DNA of 64,000 nucleotides from Acidobacteriota bacterium (GTDB lineage: Bacteria > Acidobacteriota > Thermoanaerobaculia > Gp7-AA8), in assembly GCA_003223645.1 (NCBI GenBank), contig QHVT01000026.1:1-64000 (forward strand), given 5' to 3'. Below, one piece after another: positions 57,534-64,000 of the stretch; the first letter of the stretch is position 1; each line of letters begins with the position of its first letter. The notes below the pieces were generated by a model, which had not been told where the DNA came from, made no database searches, and was given only the letters and a program-made list of their open reading frames with translations. The translations under genes and the position numbers were made by a program.

Positions 57534-59879
57534 TCAATGTCGTGCGCTGCGGCGGCGCTCGATCGAGACTTCGTATCCCGGCGAATAGCCGCCCGCATTG
57601 AATGCGCGCACGCGCACCGCCGCGGCCATCGGCACCGTCACGCTGTGCACGTTCGCGTCAACGAGGGTCGCCAGCGTGAGCTCGCCGCTCGTCGTTCGGG
57701 TTTCGACGGCGTAGCCTTCGACGTCGCCCGCGACCGCGTCCCACCTGACGACGATGTTCCCGCCTTGCGCTGCGACCGTCACGTTCGGCGCGCGCGGCGG
57801 CGCAGGCAACGGTCCCATGTCGCGCTCGAGATAGCTGACGGCCTGCTGCGTGTCACCGGCGATCGCGACTTCGTGCAGCGCGATCATCGATGACGCGATG
57901 CTCGGCGATGAGGCGGCTGCGAAGTCGGGCGCGGCGACGCTCGTGTACAGCGGCGGCAGCAGCGGCACGCCGTTGCGATCGAGATGACGAACGATGAGGT
58001 TTTTCGAGAACGGTCCGTAGCGCGAGGCGACGACGTACTCGCTGCCGTTCCACAGCATGTCGTTCGCGGCAAAGTACGGATGCGCGAAGAACGTACGTGG
58101 CGGATCGGCGTGCAAGCCGGTCGCGTCCGCGCGAAGAACGATCGAGGTCGTATCGCAGACGACGAGAAAGTCGGAGCCGTCGGATGCAATGGTGTGGCGA
58201 AGGTACTGGCGCGCCAGTTCGATCGGCTCGCCGCCTTTCAGAAGCGCGGCGAAGACGTACGGGTTTGCATCCGGCAAGATCTCCGGGATCGGAGAGCGCA
58301 GACCGTATTGCGTTTCGTTCCAGACGATCACGACGTCGCGTCCGTTGAACGCGAGCGACGGGCTGTGCACGCCGCGCGACCAGTTGTCGGGGAGGGGAGT
58401 CGCGAACGTGAGCTCGCGCGACGGACCGACGACCGCGGTCGGTCCGACTTCGGCCGTGAAGAGGCGAAGATGATTCGTCCACGCGACTACCCATCGATCG
58501 CCGACCCACACCGCCGCCGAGAAACCGGGGTGATCGCTTTCGCCGATGACGAACGGCTCGCGATCGAAGCGCTCGCCGTTGTTCTTCACGCGCAGACCGA
58601 GCAACTGCTTTCCGCGGCGCGCGAGGAGCAGAATCTCGCTGCCGTTCGGCGCGAGCCTCTGCATGTCGAGCGATGCGTTCTCGAGAATCGTCGAGGTCAC
58701 CGGCGTGCCGAGGAGCGCCGCGCGAATCGACGTCGCATCGGCGGAGGACTCGGTCCAGACGGCGAGCGTGTCGAGGACGAGCGGATCGCTTTGACGCGCG
58801 GGGGCGAGCGACACGACGTCGATCTTCGCGTCGCCGTTCGATGCGATCGCGATCGTCCGGACGTGCGACGTCGTGCTGAATCCTTCCGGATTCAGACTGA
58901 GCACGAGCGTCGTGTCGCCGTTCGATGCGACCGCGGACGGGCCGAGCGACTCCTTCAGTGGGATGGGCTGAATTTGATTCGTGTTGAGATCGATGTAGGC
59001 GAGGTTCGGATATTCGGAGAGGATGATGCGCTCGCGTCCCGAGAGCGCGACGACGTCGAGCGGCACGACATTGCTCTTCGCGACGATGCGAATGAGCGAC
59101 GGAGGACCGTCGCGCACGACGGCGCTCTTCAGCTCCGGCGTCTCGTTGAAGCGCCGCGTGATCCAGACCGCGAGCACGTCGCCGTTCGATTGCGCGACGG
59201 ACTTCACCGATAACGGGTGATAGTCGTCCGCGCGTCCGGCGCCGTCATCCATTTTCCAGCGCGGCGACTCGCCGCTGACCGCGACGCGCTGCGCGAAGAG
59301 TCCGTTGAATCCCGCCGCGAATGTGATGAAGCCGTCGCCCGACGGCGCGGCGTGCGCGTGATACGAAGACGCGAGCGGTTCGCGGCGCAGCACCGCGCCG
59401 TCGCGATCGAAGATCACGGCTTGGCCTGCAGAAAGATTCGGAGTGACGGCGATGAAGTGCGTGCCGTTCCACGCGAAGAAGGATGAGTACGTGAACTTCA
59501 GCGACGTCGCGACGTCGCGCGTTGCGACTCCGTTCGCATCGACGCTGACGATGTGCAACGGCGTGGCGCTGCTCCACCACAGCAGCGTGTACGTGTCGCC
59601 GGTCGCGACGAGTTGCAGGTACGCCGGCGGATCGATCGCCGTGACGATCGTGAACCATGCTGGCGAGATGCGTTTTCCGTCGCGATCGCTGAACACGCCG
59701 ACGATGTGTGCGCCGGCGCCGCGCGTGTCATAGACCCACGCGCTGAGAAATCGTCCCGACGCGAATGCCGTCGAGCCGGTGCGGATCGGATAAGGCGCGG
59801 CGACCAGCGGCCGCGGCGCGATGGGATGTCCTGCTGCGAAGAGTCGGAGCGCGAAGAGTACCGGGAGAATGAGACGCAC
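57534..59879 (-). CDS. Large secreted beta-propeller-like protein with C-terminal Fn3
   Basis: A 781-residue exported protein. Signal peptide MRLILPVLFALRLFAAG. Residues 40-660 are repeated beta blades (GRFLSAWVYDTRG, GTHFIAVTPN, WVGDRWVVAWTNHLRLF, NGRDVVIVWNETQYG, NGSEYVVASRYG), typical of FG-GAP-like or WD-like propellers seen in acidobacterial cell-surface proteins. A Fn3 domain ends the protein (PNVTVAAQGGNIVVRWDAVAGDVEGYAVETRT). No catalytic motif seen. Its stop lies seven bases from the family 2 hairpin. Confidence 0.8.
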   Translation of the reverse strand: MRLILPVLFALRLFAAGHPIAPRPLVAAPYPIRTGSTAFASGRFLSAWVYDTRGAGAHIVGVFSDRDGKRISPAWFTIVTAIDPPAYLQLVATGDTYTLLWWSSATPLHIVSVDANGVATRDVATSLKFTYSSFFAWNGTHFIAVTPNLSAGQAVIFDRDGAVLRREPLASSYHAHAAPSGDGFITFAAGFNGLFAQRVAVSGESPRWKMDDGAGRADDYHPLSVKSVAQSNGDVLAVWITRRFNETPELKSAVVRDGPPSLIRIVAKSNVVPLDVVALSGRERIILSEYPNLAYIDLNTNQIQPIPLKESLGPSAVASNGDTTLVLSLNPEGFSTTSHVRTIAIASNGDAKIDVVSLAPARQSDPLVLDTLAVWTESSADATSIRAALLGTPVTSTILENASLDMQRLAPNGSEILLLARRGKQLLGLRVKNNGERFDREPFVIGESDHPGFSAAVWVGDRWVVAWTNHLRLFTAEVGPTAVVGPSRELTFATPLPDNWSRGVHSPSLAFNGRDVVIVWNETQYGLRSPIPEILPDANPYVFAALLKGGEPIELARQYLRHTIASDGSDFLVVCDTTSIVLRADATGLHADPPRTFFAHPYFAANDMLWNGSEYVVASRYGPFSKNLIVRHLDRNGVPLLPPLYTSVAAPDFAAASSPSIASSMIALHEVAIAGDTQQAVSYLERDMGPLPAPPRAPNVTVAAQGGNIVVRWDAVAGDVEGYAVETRTTSGELTLATLVDANVHSVTVPMAAAVRVRAFNAGGYSPGYEVSIERRRSARH

Positions 59880-59884
59880 GGGAG

Positions 59885-61027
59885 TTATTTTAACATTCGT
59901 GCGCCAAGGACTTCACCGACAATTTCGACCGCGCGATCGATCTCCGCCTCGGTCGTGTAGCGCGACAGGGAGAAACGTACGACGCCCATCGCCGCGCGCA
60001 GCGGAATGCCCATCGCCTTCACCGTGCTGCTCGGCTCGACGCTTCCCGAATGACATGCCGCGCCGGCGGACACGCACACGCCTTCGGCGTCGAGCGCGCG
60101 CACGACTTCATCCGCTTTCGCGTCGTGGAAGGCGATGCTCGCGGTGTTGCCGAGGCGGGGTTGCGTGACGCCGTTGATCGACGTGTCTTCGACGCGCGCG
60201 CGGATGCCGGACTCGAGGCGATCGCGCAGCGCGCGCACGCGGCCGTACACCGGCAGGGCTTCGCGCGCGAGCCGCGCGGCCGCGGCGAGTGCCACGATCG
60301 CCGGCACCGGCTCGGTTCCCGATCGCATGCCGAGCTCCTGTCCGCCGCCGTACCACAGCGGCTGCAGCGCAATGCCTTTGCGAATCGTCAGCGCGCCGAT
60401 TCCTTTCGGCGCGTGAAATTTGTGGCCGCTGATGGTGATGAAGTCGGCGTCCAATTCTTTCTGCGAGATCGGGATCTTTCCCGCGGCCTGCACCGCGTCG
60501 ACGTGCATGCGCGCGCCGCGCGCGCGCGCCATCCCCGCGATCTTCGCAATCGGATGAATGACGCCGGTCTCGTTCTGCGCGAGCATCACGGAGACGAGCA
60601 GCGTGCGATCGTCGATCGCTTTGTTCATGCGACCGAGATCGATCACGCCTTGTTGATCGACGGGGACGACGTCAAGCTCGATGACGTTCTCGCGCTCCAG
60701 CGCGCGCAGCAGCGTGAGCACGGACGGATGCTCGACCGCACTCGTGACGATCTTCCGCCGATCCGGATGCCGATCGAGCAGTCCGCGAATCACCATCGCG
60801 TTCCCCTCGGTGCCGCAGCTGGTGAAGATGACCTCACTGGCGCTGCATCCGAGGAGCTCGGCGACGTCGGCGCGCGCGGCTTCGACGCCGTCATGCGCGC
60901 GCCGTCCGAGAGAGTGAATCGCGTGCGGATTGCCGTAGTGCTCGCGATAGAAAGGAGTCATCGCCGCGAGCACTTCGTCGGCGACACGGGTCGTTGCGTT
61001 GTTGTCGAGGTAGATGATCTCGGACAT
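59885..61027 (-). CDS. Cysteine desulfurase (NifS/IscS-like)
   Basis: A 380-residue fold-type I PLP enzyme. YLDNNATTRVADEVL, TEGNAMVIRGLL, SAVEHPSVL, MHVDAVQAAGKIPI, SGHKFHAPKGIG (PLP Lys) and the mobile sulfur-carrying Cys in SAGAACHSGSVEPS. It supplies sulfur for Fe-S clusters or tRNA thiolation; no isc partner gene is adjacent. ATG at 61027; it is convergent-less and followed by the propeller gene with a five-base gap. Confidence 0.95.
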   Translation of the reverse strand: MSEIIYLDNNATTRVADEVLAAMTPFYREHYGNPHAIHSLGRRAHDGVEAARADVAELLGCSASEVIFTSCGTEGNAMVIRGLLDRHPDRRKIVTSAVEHPSVLTLLRALERENVIELDVVPVDQQGVIDLGRMNKAIDDRTLLVSVMLAQNETGVIHPIAKIAGMARARGARMHVDAVQAAGKIPISQKELDADFITISGHKFHAPKGIGALTIRKGIALQPLWYGGGQELGMRSGTEPVPAIVALAAAARLAREALPVYGRVRALRDRLESGIRARVEDTSINGVTQPRLGNTASIAFHDAKADEVVRALDAEGVCVSAGAACHSGSVEPSSTVKAMGIPLRAAMGVVRFSLSRYTTEAEIDRAVEIVGEVLGARMLK

Positions 61028-61061
61028 GGGAGTGCGATTTTATCGTTTTGCGCTTCTCTGA

Positions 61062-61360
61062 CGCGACGCCTGACGACACAATCACGTTGCGGGTCACGGA
61101 CGTGGAGCAATTCCGAAAGTTTCACGGTGCAGGACGCGGAGGGATGACTTCGCATCCGTACTATTCACTGCGATACAGCGCTCCGAATCGAGAACCGGCA
61201 GCGTGTTGTATGAGAGAGAGCAGACAGGCGAGCAGCGCGCGTGGCGCTGTCTCGCCTGCTGTTTTTTGGCCGGCACGGCCGGCAGCGCTGGTTGCCCGAG
61301 GCTTCTTGAAGCCCTGCTCCCTTGTGGGCTACTGCAGCGCGGTACCTTACCCGGTGCACT
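61062..61360. other. Intergenic region with possible structured RNA
   Basis: No gene with support. A strong terminator lies at 61224-61267 on the plus strand, though no plus-strand ORF ends here, so a small RNA could be transcribed through about 61062-61267. Beyond it, 61268-61360 contains paired segments GGCTTC-TTG-AAGCC and GCAGCGC/GCGCTG that could fold in RNA. I cannot match it to 6S, SRP or tmRNA by eye. Confidence 0.3.
61224..61267 (+). terminator. Rho-independent terminator without an assigned gene
   Basis: CAGGCGAGCAGCGC and GCGCTGTCTCGCCTG pair (one bulged base) and are followed by CTGTTTTTT. The stem of about 14 pairs and six T residues make this the best intrinsic terminator in the window. 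The only plus-strand material before it is non-coding. Confidence 0.7.
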
Positions 61361-61556
61361 GTGGAGCGGCGCCCGCGCTGGTCTGCCCCAGGTGTCGTGT
61401 GGGGCAGGTTTTCCAACCTGCCCTCCGGGGCGCAGGCTGGAAAGCCTGCGCTACACCAGTGGAGCGGCGGCCGGTCCGCCCTCGGGCGCCGAAATGGAAT
61501 GGCGCAGATCATCGGTACGCTTGCTTTTCGGCGGCCGAGGGCGGCCGCCGCTCCAC
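61361..61556. repeat. Composite palindrome: family 8 between family 2 arms
   Basis: Begins GTGGAGCGGCGCCCGCGCTG, then a family 8 element (61392-61456: GTGTCGTGTGGGGCAGG... CTGGAAAGCCTGCGCTACAC), then a second family 2 element (61459-61556: GTGGAGCGGCGGCCGGTCCG ... GGCGGCCGCCGCTCCAC). It lies between the terminator region and the glycine-zipper gene and reaches within six bases of that gene's stop. Confidence 0.9.
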
Positions 61557-61561
61557 GAGTC

Positions 61562-61831
61562 TTACCGATACCGACGCGCCACCTGGCGATGTCTGCGGTG
61601 TTTTTTACGGTGCTTGGTGTGCCGGACCGCCTGCACGCCGTTGCCGAGGGCCGCGCCGACCACTGCGCCTTTCTTTCCGCCGACGAGCGCGCCGGCGATG
61701 GCGCCGACCACCGTTCCCTTCGTGCGGCTGTCGCTCTTACTCCAGTCGTTTCCCATCGCGGCTCCGGCCGGCAGCAGCAACGCGCCGCTCAGCACGAGCG
61801 CCTGAGCTTTCTTGGCAAGAAGAGACGTCAT
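61562..61831 (-). CDS. Small glycine-zipper membrane protein
   Basis: An 89-residue exported or membrane-inserted protein. Signal peptide VLSGALLLPAGAAMG; glycine zipper GTVVGAIAGALVGGKKGAVVGAALGN (about 38-65); basic tail HRKKHRRHRQVARRYR. Resembles YMGG-type Gly-zipper proteins that insert in membranes or stabilise the envelope. The strongly basic C-terminus could bind nucleic acid or lipid head groups. Single gene. Confidence 0.8.
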   Translation of the reverse strand: MTSLLAKKAQALVLSGALLLPAGAAMGNDWSKSDSRTKGTVVGAIAGALVGGKKGAVVGAALGNGVQAVRHTKHRKKHRRHRQVARRYR

Positions 61832-61894
61832 TCTCTGACCTCCTGCCGCTGATCATTGCGAGCCGTGTGCCCGTCTTAAGCCTCTGAGCGGACT

Positions 61895-62356
61895 CTAGAT
61901 ATCCATCAGAAACTGATCGGGCGGCGCGGTCGTGTCGTACTCGGCCTGAAGATCGGTCTTGTGCTTCCACTCGATCTCGGCGAGCTCCATGAACAGACGG
62001 CCGAGGTCGGTCGTGTCGGGGACGCGCTCACACATGAACCGGTAGTAACTCTCGGACTCGCGCTCGTGATCGAGCACGAGCTTGAGCGCGCGCGCCATGT
62101 CGAGCTGGACGAGCTCCGGCGGGATGTCGACCACGACCGGCTCCGGATTCGGCGGCGCCTGCCCGATCATCTCGCGATACTTGCGCTCCAGCTTCGCGCG
62201 ATGCACGAGCTCGAGATCGGCGAGCTGCAGCAGCCGCTTCTTCACGTCCGCCGACCCCGCGCGCTCGGACAGCTTCTGCAAATACGCGCGCGTCTCGACC
62301 TCGGACTGAATCGCGTGGCGAAGGACTTCTTCGACCGTGGTCTGGAGCGGTTTCAT
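61895..62356 (-). CDS. Ferritin-like/rubrerythrin-related protein
   Basis: A 153-residue four-helix protein. Helix 1 has VLRHAIQSEVETRAYLQKL; helix 2 has LLQLADLELVHRAKLER (E-x-x-x-H); helix 3 has ALKLVLDHERESESYYRFMCE; helix 4 has FMELAEIEWKHKTDLQ. The Glu and ExxH pairs in helices 1/2 and 3/4 form a di-iron site as in ferritin-like rubrerythrins, with no rubredoxin domain. Probable role in peroxide defence or iron handling. Confidence 0.85.
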   Translation of the reverse strand: MKPLQTTVEEVLRHAIQSEVETRAYLQKLSERAGSADVKKRLLQLADLELVHRAKLERKYREMIGQAPPNPEPVVVDIPPELVQLDMARALKLVLDHERESESYYRFMCERVPDTTDLGRLFMELAEIEWKHKTDLQAEYDTTAPPDQFLMDI

Positions 62357-62414
62357 GGAGAAGATGCGAAGCCGCCGACATCATAGTTCACAGCGCCGTC
62401 ATCGGTGAACTGTT

Positions 62415-62423
62415 ACACTGTGT
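62415..62423. promoter_or_regulatory. Candidate BlaI-type operator near the blaI start
   Basis: ACAC-T-GTGT is a perfect palindrome six bases before the repressor ATG, within GTGAACTGTTACACTGTGTC. BlaI/MecI operators carry TACA/TGTA half-sites; GTTACA here fits one half. The blaI gene may thus be autoregulated. Confidence 0.45.
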
Positions 62424-62428
62424 CACGG

Positions 62429-62827
62429 ATGGCCGCACGCCGGAAGAAGCACCTCCCCGAGCTCTCTCCGCTGGAAGCGAAAGTGATGGAGATCCTCTGG
62501 AGCGCCGGCGAGGCCACCGCGGACGAGGTGCGGCAGGGGCTGCCCGCCGATCTGACCGACTCCTCGGTGCGCACGCTGCTGCGGCGGCTCGAGCAGAAGT
62601 CGTATGTCACGCACGAGCGGGAGCGCAAGCGTTTCATTTTCCGCGCGGCGGTGGAGCGGCCGACGGCCGCGGCGGCGGTGGCGCGGCGGATCGTGAAGTC
62701 CATCTGCGGCGGTGCGGTGGAGTCGCTGCTCATCGGAATGGTGGAGTCGCGCATGCTGTCGCGGAAGGAGCTCGACGCCGCACGGAAGCGTCTCGCGCAG
62801 TTGGAAAGCGAGGCGCGCGATGACTGA
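62429..62827 (+). CDS. blaI: BlaI/MecI/CopY family repressor
   Basis: A 132-residue winged-helix repressor. LSPLEAKVMEILWSAGEATADEVRQGL and SSVRTLLRRLEQKSYVTHERERKRFIFRA form the DNA-binding domain; a C-terminal dimerisation helix contains IVKSICGGAVESLLIGMVES and ELDAARKRLAQLES. It is probably inactivated by proteolysis through the M56 sensor encoded next, with which it overlaps by eight bases. ATG at 62429 chosen over an upstream GTG that adds MNCYTVSR. Confidence 0.93.
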   Translation: MAARRKKHLPELSPLEAKVMEILWSAGEATADEVRQGLPADLTDSSVRTLLRRLEQKSYVTHERERKRFIFRAAVERPTAAAAVARRIVKSICGGAVESLLIGMVESRMLSRKELDAARKRLAQLESEARDD

Positions 62828-64000
62828 CCTCCGCCTCGCGGCCGAGATCGCGCTGCGGACGCTGGCCATCGTCGCCGCCGCGGAAGTCGCGCAGCGAACG
62901 CTTCTCCGCGACGCGCGGCACGTGCGCCGCCTCTGGCTCGCGGCGTTGTTCGCGATCGCCGCGGTCGCGCTGGCGGCGGTGGTCGACTGGAAGCCGTCAT
63001 TGCCGCGCATCGTCACGACTGCGCCGGTGCGGCAGCTCGCCGCGAACGACGTGCGCATCGCCGATGCACAACCGTGGGAGCATCCTCGATATCGACACGA
63101 CTCGCGGCGAGTGGAAGTCGTCGTCGGTTACTGGCTCGGCGCAGCCGGCGTCGCGTTGCTCGTGATCATCAGCCTGTTGTCGTTCCGAGGGCTGCGCCGC
63201 GCGTCGGTGCCGGCGTTGCCGAGGATCGTCGGCGTTGCGCGCGAGCTCGGCGCGCGTTGCATGATTGCGTTCGCGGCCGTCGATGCGCCGTGCACGGTCG
63301 GCGTGATGCGGTCGATCATCCTTCTGCCGCGCGCGAGCGAGCATTGGGCAGACGCGAAGCTGCGCGCGGCGATCGCGCACGAGCTCGCGCACGTGCGGCA
63401 GCGCGATTCGCTTTGGATGACGTTCGGGTGGGCGATCTGCGCGGCGATGTGGTTCGCGCCCGGGGCTTGGATCGCCCGCCGCCGTCTGCGCGCCGCGTGC
63501 GAGCTGGCGAGTGACGCCGCCGCGGCGTCGGCCGGCGGAGACGCGCGCGTGTATGCGCAGACGCTGATCGAGATCGCGGAGGCGGCGGCGCGGCGGGTTC
63601 CGCTCGCGGCGAACATGGCGGGCTCGGTGTCGCTCACCGCTCGCGTCGAATGGCTGGTCAAGCCGCGGCGTCCGGCGTTTCGCGTGGCCGCCCTGCTGAT
63701 CGTTCCGCTCACGCTCGCGGCGTTCGACTGGCAGGTGAGGCTCACGTCATTCGCGGCGGCAAAGCCGCTCCTCGCGGACACGCGCTCGCCCGATCCCGGC
63801 GTTCGCGCGCGTGCGCTGTTCCGACTCGCGCGCTGGCAGGGACGCGGCGACGAAGTGCTGCCGATACTGATCGATGCTCTCGGCGATGACGCGTCGACCG
63901 CCGCGGTTCCGCGATGGGACTACAACCGCGACGGATGGGCGCCCGCGCGCTCGACGCTCGTGCATCCATCGCCGGGCGAGGTCGCGGCGATCGGACTGGC
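62820..64000 (+). CDS. blaR1: BlaR1/M56 family membrane metallopeptidase, cut by the window
   Basis: At least 393 residues; the gene runs off the end. Helices VRRLWLAALFAIAAVALAAVV and VVVGYWLGAAGVALLVIISLL; the M56 zinc site in AIAHELAHVRQRDSLWMTFGW (HExxH) and a third ligand likely in ELASDAAA. Past residue 330 it reads like HEAT repeats (RSPDPGVRARALFRLARWQG), which replaces the penicillin-sensor domain of classical BlaR1. It would sense a signal and cleave BlaI. Confidence 0.9.
   Translation, partial: MTDLRLAAEIALRTLAIVAAAEVAQRTLLRDARHVRRLWLAALFAIAAVALAAVVDWKPSLPRIVTTAPVRQLAANDVRIADAQPWEHPRYRHDSRRVEVVVGYWLGAAGVALLVIISLLSFRGLRRASVPALPRIVGVARELGARCMIAFAAVDAPCTVGVMRSIILLPRASEHWADAKLRAAIAHELAHVRQRDSLWMTFGWAICAAMWFAPGAWIARRRLRAACELASDAAAASAGGDARVYAQTLIEIAEAAARRVPLAANMAGSVSLTARVEWLVKPRRPAFRVAALLIVPLTLAAFDWQVRLTSFAAAKPLLADTRSPDPGVRARALFRLARWQGRGDEVLPILIDALGDDASTAAVPRWDYNRDGWAPARSTLVHPSPGEVAAIGL

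Noticed and set aside
1-64000. tRNA, rRNA, prophage or insertion-sequence transposase genes
   Set aside because: No T-loop/anticodon patterns, rRNA segments or transposase motifs (DDE, Y1, serine recombinase) were seen on either strand, so the source of the repeats is not encoded here.

Overview
The window is a high-GC bacterial chromosome segment with densely packed genes on both strands. The gene content points to Acidobacteriota. It includes an Oar-type TonB receptor with an N-terminal carboxypeptidase-regulatory-like domain, an M13 endopeptidase, an acidobacterial VWFA-related protein, a DUF4097-like beta-solenoid protein, a PqiABC operon, an AraC-free pectin locus and many secreted enzymes. 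This placement is inferred from gene content only; there is no rRNA or other marker gene.

Layout. 1-2.7 kb is an accessory edge: the 3' end of a group II intron, one secreted protein, and a toxin-antitoxin pair whose PIN toxin is frameshifted. 2.7-14.7 kb holds an M13 peptidase, an aldo/keto reductase with the tail of a broken EamA transporter, a pair of related secreted proteins (one with an HExxH peptidase site), a cysteine-synthase-like enzyme, pqiABC and an amidohydrolase.

15-37.4 kb is a pectin and uronate utilisation island. It carries a KduD-like dehydrogenase, UxaC, a hexuronate MFS transporter, L-fuconate dehydratase, a second SDR and a GntR/FCD regulator. A 1537-residue fused enzyme follows (GH43, GH43 C-terminal domain, pectin methylesterase, SGNH acetylesterase, GH105). 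Next come a pectate-lyase-like beta-helix protein, the TonB receptor, DUF4861, a GH28 polygalacturonase, a KduI/IolB-fold isomerase, KDG kinase and KDPG aldolase. Together these would strip, cut and import pectin, then route uronates through 2-keto-3-deoxygluconate to pyruvate and glyceraldehyde 3-phosphate. Palindromes of the type TTGGT-N3-ACCAA sit at the promoters of the fused enzyme and the TonB receptor and probably bind the GntR regulator.

37.5-64 kb is mixed: a GH18 protein, a MASE1 hybrid histidine kinase, a MocR regulator that lacks the PLP lysine, an S8 protease, a dienelactone-hydrolase/MaoC pair, hydrolases, an MFS exporter, peptide deformylase, a complete RelBE/ParDE-like module, a cysteine desulfurase, a ferritin-like protein and a BlaI/BlaR1 pair cut by the window end.

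The most striking property is a set of at least a dozen families of long, GC-rich, imperfectly palindromic repeats scattered through the window, often nested or side by side. They lie between genes, but more than ten copies lie in frame inside genes. There they add loops or linkers, build signal peptides and cleavage regions, or supply the last residues and stop codon. This resembles the in-frame palindromic elements known from Rickettsia, but here many unrelated families act in the same neighbourhood.
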